NCBI GenBank assembly: GCA_022184915.1
Contig: JAGTJU010000010.1
Coordinates: 62,001-126,000, forward strand
Direction: 5' to 3'
Source: Myxococcales bacterium
Lineage (GTDB): Bacteria; Myxococcota_A; Polyangia; Fen-1088
DNA length: 64,000 nucleotides
In this document: piece by piece, positions 1 to 10,559 of the stretch
Numbering within the stretch: the first letter of the stretch is position 1
Layout: every line of letters starts with the position of its first letter
Notes under the pieces: generated by a model
What the model was told of the DNA's origin: nothing
Databases searched by the model: none
Seen by the model: the letters and a program-made list of their open reading frames with translations, nothing else
Position numbers and translations under genes: made by a program

Positions 1-163
1 TCGAGAACAGCTCTTCTTCCATCGACTCGTCGATCGAATCACGTCCGATGTTCCGTTCGTGACTCATCGAGAACGAAAGCGCACTTTGACCGGTCCTTGC
101 CAGCCGCCCTTTTGCCTCTTCCAGTACACGCCGGATCTGCACTTTTTCGTTTTCGGAAAGCAT
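1..163 (-). CDS. TraR/DksA-family zinc-finger protein, N-terminal part only
   Basis: The gene is cut by the left window edge; 54 N-terminal residues are visible. They form a charged helix followed by GRDSIDESMEEELFS, which resembles the N-terminal region of DksA/TraR proteins, small RNA-polymerase secondary-channel binders of the stringent response. The C4 zinc finger that would confirm the family lies outside the window. The ATG at 161-163 is preceded by a good ribosome binding site (AGGAAGAGGAG). It lies downstream of clpX on the same strand, 223 bp away, so co-transcription is possible but unproven. The family call rests on the N-terminal motif only. Confidence 0.6.
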   Translation of the reverse strand, partial: MLSENEKVQIRRVLEEAKGRLARTGQSALSFSMSHERNIGRDSIDESMEEELFS

Positions 164-386
164 CGCCGCTCCTCTTCCTGCTCGTCTCGAACTGCGGTTG
201 GCGCGGTCCCGGGGCTCATGTGGCCTCCGGCATCCCGCGATTCCGGGCCCCGTTTTTTAGCATCCCCACCCGGCTGGGGAAGTCACACAATGATGCTGAC
301 GGTGTTTTTTCGACACATGGACCCAGACCCCGGGGGCCCAGCGCGCGATCACCGGGCCGCACGCGGCGGGGTCGGTCTGACGAGGG

Positions 387-1592
387 CTAGGAGGCCTTTT
401 TCTCGCGTACGAGCTGAGGCCGCCCACGTGACACCACCACATCCCTATTCACCACGCACTCCGTCACGCCGGTCAGCGAGGGGATGTCGTACATGACATC
501 CAGCATGACCTCTTCGAGGATGGCCCGAAGTCCACGGGCCCCCGCGTTACGACGCGAAGCCTCTTCCGCCACACTCTGCAAGGCGTCTTCGGTGAAGCGC
601 AACTTCACGCCTTCCATCTCGAACAGCCTCTGGTACTGCTTGACGAGGGCGTTCTTGGGGCGCCACAGGATCTCGACCAGGGCCTCGACGTCGAGCTCGT
701 CCGCAGCCACGATGATGGGCAGGCGCCCCATGAACTCGGGGATCATCCCGAATTTGATGAGATCTTCTGTGCGCGCCAGGGAGCGCAATTCGTTTTTCGA
801 CTGGTCGCTCTTGTCGATCTGGGCCCCAAACCCCATGCCCCCCGAGCCCACGCGGCGACGAACGATCTCTTCGAGGCCGTTGAAGGCGCCGGTGCACACG
901 AACAGGATGTTCGAGGTGTCGACCGTGATCAGTTCCTGCTGGGGCCGGTTGCGGGAGCCGTCAGGGGTGATGCTGCAGCTCTTTCCCTCTAAAAGCTTGA
1001 GCAGAGCCTGCTGTACACCCTCTCCCGAGACGTCGCGCGTCACGGAAGGACCGCCACCGCGACGCGCGATCTTGTCGATCTCGTCGATGCAGATGATGCC
1101 CCGCGCCGCCTTTTCCGCGTCACCACCGGCGTTTCGGTAGAGCGCCTTGACCACACTATCGACATCCTCGCCCACGTAGCCCGCCTCCGTGAGCGTGGTG
1201 GCATCCGCGATGGCGAAAGGCACATCGAGCTTGCGGGCCAAGGTCTGGACGAGCAGCGTTTTGCCGCAACCGGACGGCCCCACGAGCAAAATGTTGCCCT
1301 TTTGAATCTCGACTTCGCCGCTCTTGCCCCGCTGAGCGACGCGCTTGTAGTGGTTGTAAACAGAGACCGAAAGGGCTTTTTTCGCCCGGTCCTGGCCCAC
1401 CGCGTACTTGTTCAGCTCTTCGTAAATCTCTTTCGGACGAGGAAAGCGCGGACGCTCGGCAGCCTCTTCCTTGGCGATGATGTCGTTGCAAAGAGCCACG
1501 CATTCATCGCAGATGAACACGCGCGGACCCGAGATCAGCTTTCGGACCTCGCGTCGTCGTTTTCCACAGAAGGAACAGTGGAAGTCGTCCAT
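387..1592 (-). CDS. clpX: ATP-dependent Clp protease ATP-binding subunit ClpX (probable orphan paralogue)
   Basis: ClpX is a hexameric AAA+ unfoldase that feeds substrates to ClpP. This 401-residue protein has the N-terminal C4 zinc-binding domain (Cys6, Cys9, Cys28, Cys31), Walker A GPSGCGKT at 105-112, the GYVGEDV pore loop, Walker B with IDEIDKI, the TRDVSGEGVQQALLKLLEG block and the C-terminal GARGLRAILEE sensor-2 helix. Two signature positions are unusual: Walker A is normally GPTGSGKT, and the ClpP-docking IGF tripeptide appears as MGF. No clpP, tig or lon is adjacent, unlike the usual tig-clpP-clpX cluster, which suggests a second copy. I chose the ATG at 1592 because the zinc finger begins right after it; an in-frame GTG at 1637 would add 15 unconserved residues. 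Confidence 0.92.
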   Translation of the reverse strand: MDDFHCSFCGKRRREVRKLISGPRVFICDECVALCNDIIAKEEAAERPRFPRPKEIYEELNKYAVGQDRAKKALSVSVYNHYKRVAQRGKSGEVEIQKGNILLVGPSGCGKTLLVQTLARKLDVPFAIADATTLTEAGYVGEDVDSVVKALYRNAGGDAEKAARGIICIDEIDKIARRGGGPSVTRDVSGEGVQQALLKLLEGKSCSITPDGSRNRPQQELITVDTSNILFVCTGAFNGLEEIVRRRVGSGGMGFGAQIDKSDQSKNELRSLARTEDLIKFGMIPEFMGRLPIIVAADELDVEALVEILWRPKNALVKQYQRLFEMEGVKLRFTEDALQSVAEEASRRNAGARGLRAILEEVMLDVMYDIPSLTGVTECVVNRDVVVSRGRPQLVREKKAS

Positions 1593-1729
1593 CTTGATGG
1601 TTGAGTATTGCACCGGCGCCCACGGGCCGCCAAGCACTCCGCTTCAAAAAATCAGTTGCTGCGTACGAGACGTCATCCGCCCGTGACCGTTCGACGTCCT
1701 CTCGTTACCCATATCGGCCAAACTCTCAA

Positions 1730-2686
1730 ATGCTTGCGATCACTTTAGGCGACCCCACCGGAATCGGCCCCGAGGTGCTGCTCAAAGCGCTCGGGCAAAG
1801 ACCGATCGACGGCGTCGTGGTGTACGGGGACCGTGGTGTCCTGGAAGAAACGGCCCGCCAACTCGGAACGCGCGTACCACAGGGCGTGCAGATCGAGGAG
1901 GTGACCTCGCTGGCACCGCACCAGCGGGTCCCGGGCCAGCCCAACGATGCCGCGGGCCGGGCGCAAGTCGCCTACCTGGAAGCTGCCACGGAGGCGGCCA
2001 TGTCTGGTCGCGTCAAGGCTATCGTCACGGCGCCGTTGTCGAAGACGTGGGCGGGCCGGGCCGGGTTTCAGTTTCCCGGCCACACCGAGTACCTCGCCCA
2101 GGCTGCGCACGCACCCGAGATCGCCATGATGTTGGCGGGGCCCCGGCTCAAGACCACCGTGGCCACGACGCACATCGCCCTGCGGGATGTCGCCGCCTCG
2201 CTCACCGTCTCGGGCGTGTCGACCGCCATTCGTCTGACGGCCCGGGCGCTGCAGCAACACTTCGGACTGCCGCATCCCCGCATCGCCGTGGCCGCCCTAA
2301 ATCCTCACGCGGGAGAAGATGGTCGCTTCGGAGACGAGGAAGCACGCATCATCGAACCCGCCATCGCGGCGGCCCGGCGAGAGCTCGAGGCCCAGGGCTC
2401 GAGCCCGCGGCTCTATGGACCCGCCGTGCCCGATGTTGTGTTCCGGCAGGCCCACGAGGGGCAGTTCGACGCGGTGGTGGCGATGTACCACGACCAGGGG
2501 CTCATCCCGGTGAAGCTCTTCGACTTCGACCATACGGTCAACGTGACGTTGGGGCTGCCCTTCGTGCGCACGTCCCCCGACCACGGCACCGCCTACGACC
2601 TGGCAGGCAAAGGGCTGGCCCGCGAGGACAGCCTTTTGGCCGCCTTCGATCTCGCGCGTCAGATGGTCGCGCGCGCCAGAGGGTGA
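1730..2686 (+). CDS. pdxA: 4-hydroxythreonine-4-phosphate dehydrogenase PdxA
   Basis: PdxA oxidises 4-phosphohydroxy-L-threonine with NAD in the DXP-dependent pathway to pyridoxal 5'-phosphate; it is a cytosolic metal-dependent dimer. The 318-residue product begins with ITLGDPTGIGPEVLLKAL and contains the metal-ligand histidine regions FPGHTEYLAQ, NPHAGEDGRFGDEE and MYHDQGLIPVK, then the substrate-binding segment LPFVRTSPDHGTAYD. Length is close to the usual 320-330. The ATG at 1730 sits immediately before the conserved N-terminal strand; no convincing Shine-Dalgarno precedes it. It is divergent from clpX and convergent with the small Cys-rich gene. Confidence 0.93.
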   Translation: MLAITLGDPTGIGPEVLLKALGQRPIDGVVVYGDRGVLEETARQLGTRVPQGVQIEEVTSLAPHQRVPGQPNDAAGRAQVAYLEAATEAAMSGRVKAIVTAPLSKTWAGRAGFQFPGHTEYLAQAAHAPEIAMMLAGPRLKTTVATTHIALRDVAASLTVSGVSTAIRLTARALQQHFGLPHPRIAVAALNPHAGEDGRFGDEEARIIEPAIAAARRELEAQGSSPRLYGPAVPDVVFRQAHEGQFDAVVAMYHDQGLIPVKLFDFDHTVNVTLGLPFVRTSPDHGTAYDLAGKGLAREDSLLAAFDLARQMVARARG

Positions 2687-2719
2687 GCCAGACCCACGCT
2701 CGGGCGGCCGCTGGGCGCC

Positions 2720-2908
2720 TTATTTGCCCATGAGGCGCGAAAGCCACGAGCCGCCGGGGCTCTGGCCTCCCTCGGCGTCCGCGGTTCCTTCGTCTCGGCA
2801 ACGGCAGCGGTCGGCGGGGGGCACATCACCCAGCACCTGTTCGATGTGGGCACCGCACCCGGCATAGGTGGGTTTACCGCAACGAGAACACGTCACCCTT
2901 CGGCACAT
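2720..2908 (-). CDS. small Cys-rich (probable zinc-binding) protein, 62 aa
   Basis: A 62-residue protein opening with MCRRVTCSRCGKPTYAGCG, followed by a His-Ile-Glu helix and a DRCRCRD motif. The CxxC, GCG and CRC cysteines suggest a small zinc-binding fold. Short proteins with the same CSxCGKPTxxGCG pattern are widespread and lack an assigned function. The C-terminal third is Gly/Ser-rich and probably disordered. The ATG at 2906-2908 has a weak AGGTTGT ribosome site; longer in-frame starts would add unconserved Arg-rich sequence. It is convergent with pdxA and divergent from glmS. Confidence 0.65.
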   Translation of the reverse strand: MCRRVTCSRCGKPTYAGCGAHIEQVLGDVPPADRCRCRDEGTADAEGGQSPGGSWLSRLMGK

Positions 2909-3054
2909 GAGACAACCTGCTTTCTGCTCCCCAGTGTAGCAGCGTCCGCCAGAAACCGCGCGGCCTCGAGGCCACGGCCGAAGCAGGCGCGCGCAAGACA
3001 TGCGTGCGACTCACCCCTTCGTACACCCGATTTCCGGGAACAAGGATGCGCCCC

Positions 3055-3083
3055 TTTCCAGCTCCGCCCAAGCCCAGTAATCT
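3055..3083 (+). promoter_or_regulatory. candidate sigma-70-type promoter of glmS
   Basis: TTTCCA (3055-3060), a 17-base spacer, then TAATCT (3078-3083). The -10 ends only 8 bases before the glmS ATG and no Shine-Dalgarno is present, so transcription would begin at or next to the start codon. Each hexamer matches consensus only partly (4/6 and 3/6). Confidence 0.33.
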
Positions 3084-3091
3084 CATCAGCC

Positions 3092-4915
<1,824 letters not shown>

Positions 4916-5074
4916 CGGCGGCAGCGGCCTTAAGGCGCCGGGTCGGTCCGCCCGGGGCCGGTGGCCCGGGATCGCCTCTCGCGGTGCGCCCTCCGCCATG
5001 CCTGGGTGGCACGATAGTTGAATGAGTCCTCCTCACCCTTGCCATCCGGCAGTTGGGTCCGAGAAGGAAGGTAG

Positions 5075-5362
5075 ATGAACCCAGGTTACGGAATCGTCAT
5101 GTGGCTGGTCATTGGGGCCCTTACCGGCGGGCTGGGCGGCAGGCTCATGCACACCGACGCCTACCAAGGCGCCCTGCCCAACGTCATCGTCGGGATCATG
5201 GGCGCCATGGTGGGTGGCTTCGTGACGAGCGTGGTGTTCGGCGGCAACCGAAGCGACAACGGGTTTCTCGCCAGCACCCTCGCGGCGCTCTTGGGCGCCG
5301 GGTTAGTGTTGGCGGTCTGGAGGGCTGTCACGGGAAGACGGGCCAACCACCTGACCGGCTGA
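5075..5362 (+). CDS. GlsB/YeaQ/YmgE-family stress-response membrane protein
   Basis: A 95-residue integral membrane protein with three hydrophobic Gly-rich segments (about residues 5-25, 36-58 and 64-84). The pattern WLVIGALTGGLGGRLM and IVGIMGAMVGGF is typical of the transglycosylase-associated/GlsB family, small inner-membrane proteins of uncertain function linked to stress in some species. A clear ribosome site (AAGGAAGG) precedes the ATG. It lies 159 bp after glmS on the same strand and is probably its own unit. Confidence 0.8.
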   Translation: MNPGYGIVMWLVIGALTGGLGGRLMHTDAYQGALPNVIVGIMGAMVGGFVTSVVFGGNRSDNGFLASTLAALLGAGLVLAVWRAVTGRRANHLTG

Positions 5363-5737
5363 TCTGGACCGTTCAGGGGCTTTCCGACCGGGGAGAGGCC
5401 TGGAGAGCGACCGCTGCAGGAGCCCAGAGCGGCCAGTCGCGCATCGCAAGGCCCGCTTTGCGCCTGAATCCTGCTCCTCGAGCAGCCAGAACCGTGGCCG
5501 AGGACGGAATCGAGCATGAATTTCGCATTTTCCGCCTCCGAAAGTTCTCATGATCGCGAAATGAACAAGCAGAACTTGGCTTTCTTGATGCGCAACGCGC
5601 TGTCGTTGGCAAAATCGCTGTGTAAAACAACTGTTTCGGTTTGACTTTCGCATTGAGGGGGGTACCTTCCATGTCCCGGGACGGATTTCCGCAAGGCGGA
5701 GCGCCGTCGCCGGCCCAACGAACAAAGGAAGGACACC
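5363..5737. other. 375-bp intergenic region upstream of ilvB
   Basis: No conserved gene is recognisable. It is less GC-rich than its surroundings in the second half. It contains a 42-codon open frame at 5516-5644 (starting MNFAFSASESS, ending KTTVSV), without a good ribosome site, whose last codons overlap the candidate ilvB promoter. No T-box, classical Ile/Leu/Val-rich attenuator or tRNA was recognised. Confidence 0.6.
5641..5668 (+). promoter_or_regulatory. candidate promoter of ilvB
   Basis: TTGACT (5641-5646, 5/6 match to the sigma-70 -35) is followed after 16 bases by TACCTT (5663-5668, 3/6). Start of transcription near 5675 would give a leader of about 63 bases before the ilvB ATG, which has its own ribosome site. 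Confidence 0.38.
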
Positions 5738-7525
5738 ATGTCGGACAGCACCGCCCGAGCCCCCGCTTCCCAACCCGCACCCCGGTCGGCGTCGGCAAGC
5801 GGCGTAGCGGCACCGGCCCGCACCCCCACCGGGGGTGAGAAGATCATCCAGTTCCTCGAGCGTGAGGGTGTGGAGTACGTCTTCGGCCTGTCAGGCGGCG
5901 CGGCCATGCCCATCTTCGACGCCTTGGTGGACTCCAAGATCAAACTCATCCTGACGCGCCACGAGCAGGGAGCCACCCACATGGCCGATGGGTTCGCGCG
6001 CGCCACGGGCAAACCTGGCGTGGCCCTGGTGACCTCGGGTCCCGGTGCCACCAACACGGTGACGGGTCTTCTGACGTCGCTCATGGACTCCGTGCCCATG
6101 ATCGTGCTTTCGGGCCAGACCATCTCGCCCATGCTCGGCAAGGACGCGTTCCAGGAAGCCGACGTCACCGGCATCACCTACCCTGTGGTGAAGCACAGCT
6201 ACTTGGTGAAAAACGCCAATGACATCCCGCGCGTGATGCGGGAGGCGTTCCACATCGCCACCACGGGCCGCCCCGGCCCGGTGCTGATCGACCTGCCGAA
6301 GGACGTCACCAGCGCGCCTTGCACGGCGCCCTTCGTGGAAGAGGTGACGCTGCCCGGGTACGTGGTGCCCTCGCGTGCGGACGAGGTTTCGCTTCACAAG
6401 GCTGCAGCGATCCTGTCGGCGGCCAAGCGCCCGGTGCTCTACGTGGGCCACGGCTCGGTCATCTCGAACGCGGGCGACGCCATTGCGCGGCTCGCAGAGA
6501 AAATGCAGGCGCCCATCGTGAACACGCTGCTCGGCAAGGGCGCGGTTCCCGAGGATGGTCCGCTTCACCTTGGCATGCTGGGCATGCACGGAACCGCCTA
6601 TGCCAACAAAGCTGTGGCCGACTGTGACTGCCTGGTGGCCATCGGCGCCCGTTGGGACGACCGTATCACGGGCAAGCTGAGCGAGTTCTGCCCCACGGCA
6701 AAGAAGATCCACATCGATATCGATCACGCCGAGTTCGGCAAGATCATCAAACCCGATGTCAGCCTGGCGGGGGATGCCCGCCTGGTGGTGGAGGATCTGA
6801 TCCCGCTCGTCGAGACCTGCGATAGCAAGCCCTGGATCGAGCAGATCGGCCAGTGGCGCAAGCAGTACCCGCTCAAGTACAGCAAGAAAGGCGGTTTGCG
6901 CGCACAGCACGTGCTCGATCGCCTCGACAAGCTGGGGGGGCGCGATGCCATCATCACCACGGACGTGGGACAGCACCAGATGTGGGCGGCCCAGTTTTGT
7001 CTCACCACCCAGAACCGCCACTGGCTGTCTTCGGGGGGCGCGGGCACCATGGGGTACGGCTTTCCTGCGGCGATCGGCGCGCAGTTTGCGTTTCCGAAGA
7101 AGCCCGTGTGGACGGTCGTGGGTGACGGCGGCTTCCAGATGACGATGTGCGAGTTGGCCACGGCCGCCCTGCACAAGCTGCCCGTGAAGATCCTGATCAT
7201 CAACAATGCCTACTTGGGCATGATTCGGCAGTGGCAGGAGCTCTTCTACGACAACCGTCTCTCCGGCGCCGACCTCGAGGGCAACCCCGACTTCGTGAAG
7301 CTGGGTCAGGCCTACGGCGTCAAGGGATTCCGGATCCGCCGGCCGGGCGACGTGGACCGGGTGCTCAAGGCCGCCATCGCGTACAACGATGGGCCTTGCA
7401 TCATCGACGCCGAGGTCGTGAAGGAAGACAACGTCTTCCCAATGATCCCTGCTGGCGCCGCCCTCAAAGACATGCTGATTGAGCGTCCCAAAACGAAGCT
7501 CAGCAAGCCCACTGGTTCGACATAG
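5738..7525 (+). CDS. ilvB: acetolactate synthase, large catalytic subunit
   Basis: A thiamine-diphosphate enzyme that condenses pyruvate with pyruvate or 2-oxobutyrate, the first common step of valine, leucine and isoleucine synthesis. The 595-residue protein has the N-terminal PYR domain with [15 protein letters not shown] and the catalytic-Glu motif [18 protein letters not shown], a central FAD-binding domain, and the C-terminal ThDP domain with GDGGFQM and [13 protein letters not shown]. The first 30 residues are an Ala/Ser/Pro-rich unconserved extension. The start is supported by AAGGAAGG 6 bases upstream. ilvN follows 9 bp downstream, so the two form an operon. Confidence 0.96.
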   Translation: MSDSTARAPASQPAPRSASASGVAAPARTPTGGEKIIQFLEREGVEYVFGLSGGAAMPIFDALVDSKIKLILTRHEQGATHMADGFARATGKPGVALVTSGPGATNTVTGLLTSLMDSVPMIVLSGQTISPMLGKDAFQEADVTGITYPVVKHSYLVKNANDIPRVMREAFHIATTGRPGPVLIDLPKDVTSAPCTAPFVEEVTLPGYVVPSRADEVSLHKAAAILSAAKRPVLYVGHGSVISNAGDAIARLAEKMQAPIVNTLLGKGAVPEDGPLHLGMLGMHGTAYANKAVADCDCLVAIGARWDDRITGKLSEFCPTAKKIHIDIDHAEFGKIIKPDVSLAGDARLVVEDLIPLVETCDSKPWIEQIGQWRKQYPLKYSKKGGLRAQHVLDRLDKLGGRDAIITTDVGQHQMWAAQFCLTTQNRHWLSSGGAGTMGYGFPAAIGAQFAFPKKPVWTVVGDGGFQMTMCELATAALHKLPVKILIINNAYLGMIRQWQELFYDNRLSGADLEGNPDFVKLGQAYGVKGFRIRRPGDVDRVLKAAIAYNDGPCIIDAEVVKEDNVFPMIPAGAALKDMLIERPKTKLSKPTGST

Positions 7526-7534
7526 GAGCTGCCC

Positions 7535-8074
7535 GTGACCACTCTCGCTGCCTTACCGCTTACGCATCACACGCCCGAAGAGCATCCCCTCCACACGATC
7601 TCGCTGCTGGTCCGCAATCAACCGGGCGTTCTAGTGCGCGTGGCGCTGGTGTTCTCGCGCCGCGGTTACAACATCGAAAGCCTCGTGGTCTCGCCCGGGG
7701 TGGCCGATACGCTGTACTCGCGGATGACCATCACCTGCCGTGGTGAACCCGACACGCTCGAGCAAATCATCAAACAGCTGTTCAAGCTGGTGGACGTGGT
7801 GCAGGCCGTGGACCATACGGGACAGCTGGTCGTCGAGACCGAGATCGCCCTCGTGAAGGTGAAGTGTTCCCAGAGCGAGCGCACCGAGGTGCTCCAGGTG
7901 GCCGAGCACTACAAGGCGAAGGTGAAGGACTTCCGCACCGACTCGCTCATCCTTCAGGTGAGCGGCTCGACGGAAAAGCTCGACAATTTCATCGAGCTGC
8001 TGCGGCCGCTCGGTGTGGTGGAGTTGGTTCGCTCGGGCAAGCTGCTCATGGCCCGCGGCGGCGAACCAACCTGA
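7535..8074 (+). CDS. ilvN: acetolactate synthase, small regulatory subunit
   Basis: The regulatory partner of IlvB, which raises activity and confers feedback inhibition by branched-chain amino acids. The 179-residue product has an N-terminal ACT domain beginning HTISLLVRNQPGVLVRVALVFSRRGYNIESL and a C-terminal domain with the conserved FRTDSLILQVSG. The GTG start at 7535 is preceded by AGGAG. About 15 N-terminal residues precede the ACT domain and are not conserved. It is the last gene of the ilvBN operon. Confidence 0.94.
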   Translation: MTTLAALPLTHHTPEEHPLHTISLLVRNQPGVLVRVALVFSRRGYNIESLVVSPGVADTLYSRMTITCRGEPDTLEQIIKQLFKLVDVVQAVDHTGQLVVETEIALVKVKCSQSERTEVLQVAEHYKAKVKDFRTDSLILQVSGSTEKLDNFIELLRPLGVVELVRSGKLLMARGGEPT

Positions 8075-8100
8075 GGGCGGGGCCTTCGCATTCTCGAAAG

Positions 8101-8139
8101 CGGACTGGGGCGTTGCCCGCGATGCGGGGCCCCAGTCCG
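8101..8139. terminator. strong hairpin between convergent genes, possible bidirectional terminator
   Basis: A perfect 11-bp inverted repeat: CGGACTGGGGC at 8101-8111 pairs with GCCCCAGTCCG at 8129-8139, with a 17-base loop. It lies between the ends of ilvN and the minus-strand gene at 8157. No long T tract follows on either strand, so efficiency as an intrinsic terminator is uncertain. Confidence 0.55.
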
Positions 8140-8156
8140 TCCTGACGCTCAGCCGC

Positions 8157-8699
8157 CTAGCTCAAGATCAGCGCCACCACGACGCCTGCGCTCACCCCGA
8201 GCGCAACGCCAAGGGCAAGGGCGAGCCTGTTCCTCGGAACCGGAGTGGCGAGGCGTTCCGGTACCTGAGGGGCTGCCCCCTCGGGCGCAGCGGGGGCTTC
8301 GAGTCCCTTCATCGTCACCGCCACGGCCTGGGAATTGAAGAAGCCCACGATCTTGGTCACCAGAGCTTCGTAAGGTTCGCCGGCGGGTCGGGGCCCCGCG
8401 CCTTTGAACCGCAGGTCGACCATCTGGCAGAAGCCATCGAACGAGCGCAGCTCGGCTGTCTTTACCTTGGCATCCATCGAGCCCATGACGAGCGTGGGGC
8501 CTGCGCCTTGTGCGGGCAAAAGCTTGATGTGCTGAACCGACTGTTTCCCGCCACCCGTGGATTCTCCTTCAGGCGCGGACAGCTCGGGGCGGTAGTCGCC
8601 GAGGCTGGTCGGCAAACGGACCGATCCCAGCAAGGCCTTGAACATGTCCGCTTGAGACAGGGCCTGCGCCGCAAACATCGTGTGTTTCACCGAAGACAT
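8157..8699 (-). CDS. hypothetical tail-anchored membrane protein
   Basis: A 180-residue protein I do not recognise. It has no signal peptide. The first 140 residues look soluble, with a Gly/Ser linker near residues 45-52 and a Pro/Ala-rich stretch near 130-150. The last 24 residues (LALALGVALGVSAGVVVALIL) form a single C-terminal membrane segment after a PRNR patch, so the protein is probably anchored by its tail. The ATG at 8699 has a GGGAG ribosome site. It follows the Cys-rich lipoprotein gene on the same strand after 98 bp and may be co-transcribed. Confidence 0.6.
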   Translation of the reverse strand: MSSVKHTMFAAQALSQADMFKALLGSVRLPTSLGDYRPELSAPEGESTGGGKQSVQHIKLLPAQGAGPTLVMGSMDAKVKTAELRSFDGFCQMVDLRFKGAGPRPAGEPYEALVTKIVGFFNSQAVAVTMKGLEAPAAPEGAAPQVPERLATPVPRNRLALALGVALGVSAGVVVALILS

Positions 8700-8797
8700 T
8701 CCACAGCTCCCTCTCCGTTCAGGCTCCGCTCGTGCGACACTTTCTGTGTCGGCAGCGTGCCGTGGCGGCTTGAGGATGGGCCTCGTCGAGGGGCGTC

Positions 8798-10453
8798 TCA
8801 GGGGCGTGCGACAAACGCGTAGCTCGTACCGTTGTTCTGGAAGGAGCGCACACGTTTGAGGCCGAGCACACCCGCGTCCACTTCGCGACGATAGATGTGA
8901 TACGTGCGGGGGTCGGCTCCCGTAGAGCGCAGCGTAAGCCCCGTGTCGGACCAGGCATCTGCCGCAAGCCAGGCGGGTGCCGGCGCGCGCGCCCTCTCGT
9001 CCAGGAGCAGATAAACGATGGAGGGCCGGTCCACGCGCACGCGATAGATCACCGCGTCCTCGAGCCCGTTGCGCGGATCTTTGTCGTCCCGTGAGGTCAG
9101 AAGATAGGTGACGCCCGTCAGCGGCGCAGGGACCTGATCCCAGTTCGAGTTGCGATCAAGGTTCTGTCGCGCACCGTTGACGAGCCCCTGGGACTGAACC
9201 ACTGGCTGCATCTCTTTTCCGAGGTATTCCTCGAGCGTCACGCTCACGGGGGCAAGCTTGCACACGCCCTGCTCGCAGGTGGCACCGGGTGCGCAATGCG
9301 CCGCCACCGCGCACGTGGAGCGGCAGGCACCATCGTCTCCGCAGGCGTAGGGAGCACAAGCTTTGAACGAAGCGGGGCCGCAGATGCCGTTCCGACAGGT
9401 TGCGGCCTCGAACTGTTGTCCGTTTTCGCAGCGCGAGACCTGGCAGATGGCGTTGGGTGCAAACGACGCGCACTGACCGGCACCGTCGCATAGACCGTTG
9501 CGCCCGCAGGTTGCCGCTTCGACGGCGCAGCCCTGGGCGGTTTTCGGCGCCTGATTGGCGGGCAGGTGCACGCAGCGCCCCTCCTGCCCTGCAAGCCGAC
9601 AGGAGGAACAGGGGCTGTCGCACGCCTTCTCACAGCACACACCATCGGCACAGACCCCCGACTGGCAGCCGGTCGCGTCCTCGCAGAGGTTGCCGAGCGG
9701 CTGAGGCGCGCGGTTCGGGTCTACGCACTTACCCTGCGTGCATGTAGCTCCGGGCGAGCAGTCCTGGTCTCGAAAGCACGACTTCGCGCACTGAGCAATG
9801 CCAGACGACGTGAGGCACTGGTAGGGCGCACACGAAAAGGGGGTGCTGCTCCGCACGCACTTGTTGACCCCGGGGATCTCGCTGGGTTGGCATGTGCCCC
9901 GGGCCGTGATGTCCAGGGTGCCGGCGCACATGCCATCGTCGCAGGCCGTGCCCACCGCGAACACATCGCAGCCCTGGTTGCCGTTGCAGAGGCCCGTGCG
10001 GCCGCAGGTGTTGGCAGACTCGGCGCTGCAGGCATCTTTGTCGCGCGGCTGTGATCCCTTGGGAAGGGGCAGGCAGGTGCCTTCCTGGCCGTCGAGCGCG
10101 CAGCTCGAACACGGAAAGCCACAGGGGGTGTTGCAGCAGCGCCCCTCCGCGCAGACGCCGCTGCGGCACTGCGACGCCAGGGAGCAGACCTCGCCGTTTT
10201 CGCGGAGGTCGGGTGCGCTGACCTCCGGAGTGTCGGCGCCGCCGTCGGGCGTTCCCGCGGCGTCCCGGTTGTCCTTGGCGGGGACCGTACAGGACACCAG
10301 GAGAAGAACGACGAGGAGGAGCTCCGTTCCGGCTTGGCCCTGACTGGCGCCCCCGCCAGCACTCCCGTGAAGGTGCCACGCGGCAAGCGATCCCAAACCC
10401 AGGGGGAACTCCCCGGGGCGCCGGTTGGGTGCCCGGGATACAGGCCGACTCAT
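8798..10453 (-). CDS. cysteine-rich repeat lipoprotein, function unknown
   Basis: A 551-residue protein with a hydrophobic stretch LLLVVLLLVSC that looks like a lipobox, so it is probably exported and lipid-anchored. About residues 65-420 hold two related Cys-rich modules. Each opens with a pattern like CxSGVCAxGxCCxxxCxxPCSSC and an LxGQEGxC motif, and later contains CGRxGLC. This is a hallmark of uncharacterised myxobacterial cell-surface proteins. The remaining ~130 residues are Cys-free and may be a beta-rich domain. The chosen ATG has AGGG about 8 bases upstream, but it leaves about 45 residues before the hydrophobic core, long for a signal peptide; a downstream alternative start is possible. 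Confidence 0.7.
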   Translation of the reverse strand: MSRPVSRAPNRRPGEFPLGLGSLAAWHLHGSAGGGASQGQAGTELLLVVLLLVSCTVPAKDNRDAAGTPDGGADTPEVSAPDLRENGEVCSLASQCRSGVCAEGRCCNTPCGFPCSSCALDGQEGTCLPLPKGSQPRDKDACSAESANTCGRTGLCNGNQGCDVFAVGTACDDGMCAGTLDITARGTCQPSEIPGVNKCVRSSTPFSCAPYQCLTSSGIAQCAKSCFRDQDCSPGATCTQGKCVDPNRAPQPLGNLCEDATGCQSGVCADGVCCEKACDSPCSSCRLAGQEGRCVHLPANQAPKTAQGCAVEAATCGRNGLCDGAGQCASFAPNAICQVSRCENGQQFEAATCRNGICGPASFKACAPYACGDDGACRSTCAVAAHCAPGATCEQGVCKLAPVSVTLEEYLGKEMQPVVQSQGLVNGARQNLDRNSNWDQVPAPLTGVTYLLTSRDDKDPRNGLEDAVIYRVRVDRPSIVYLLLDERARAPAPAWLAADAWSDTGLTLRSTGADPRTYHIYRREVDAGVLGLKRVRSFQNNGTSYAFVARP

Positions 10454-10559
10454 GACCACACCCTACGTGCATCCGCGCCTCTCGCCAACCTCATGTGTCA
10501 CTTGGCGCACACGAGAAGACAGTGACGCGAGGAGTCGCCCACCGGGTCCGACGCCGCCT

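Noticed and set aside
5363-5737. T-box or classical Ile/Val/Leu attenuator for ilvBN
   Set aside because: No T-box core or run of branched-chain codons with a terminator hairpin is visible.
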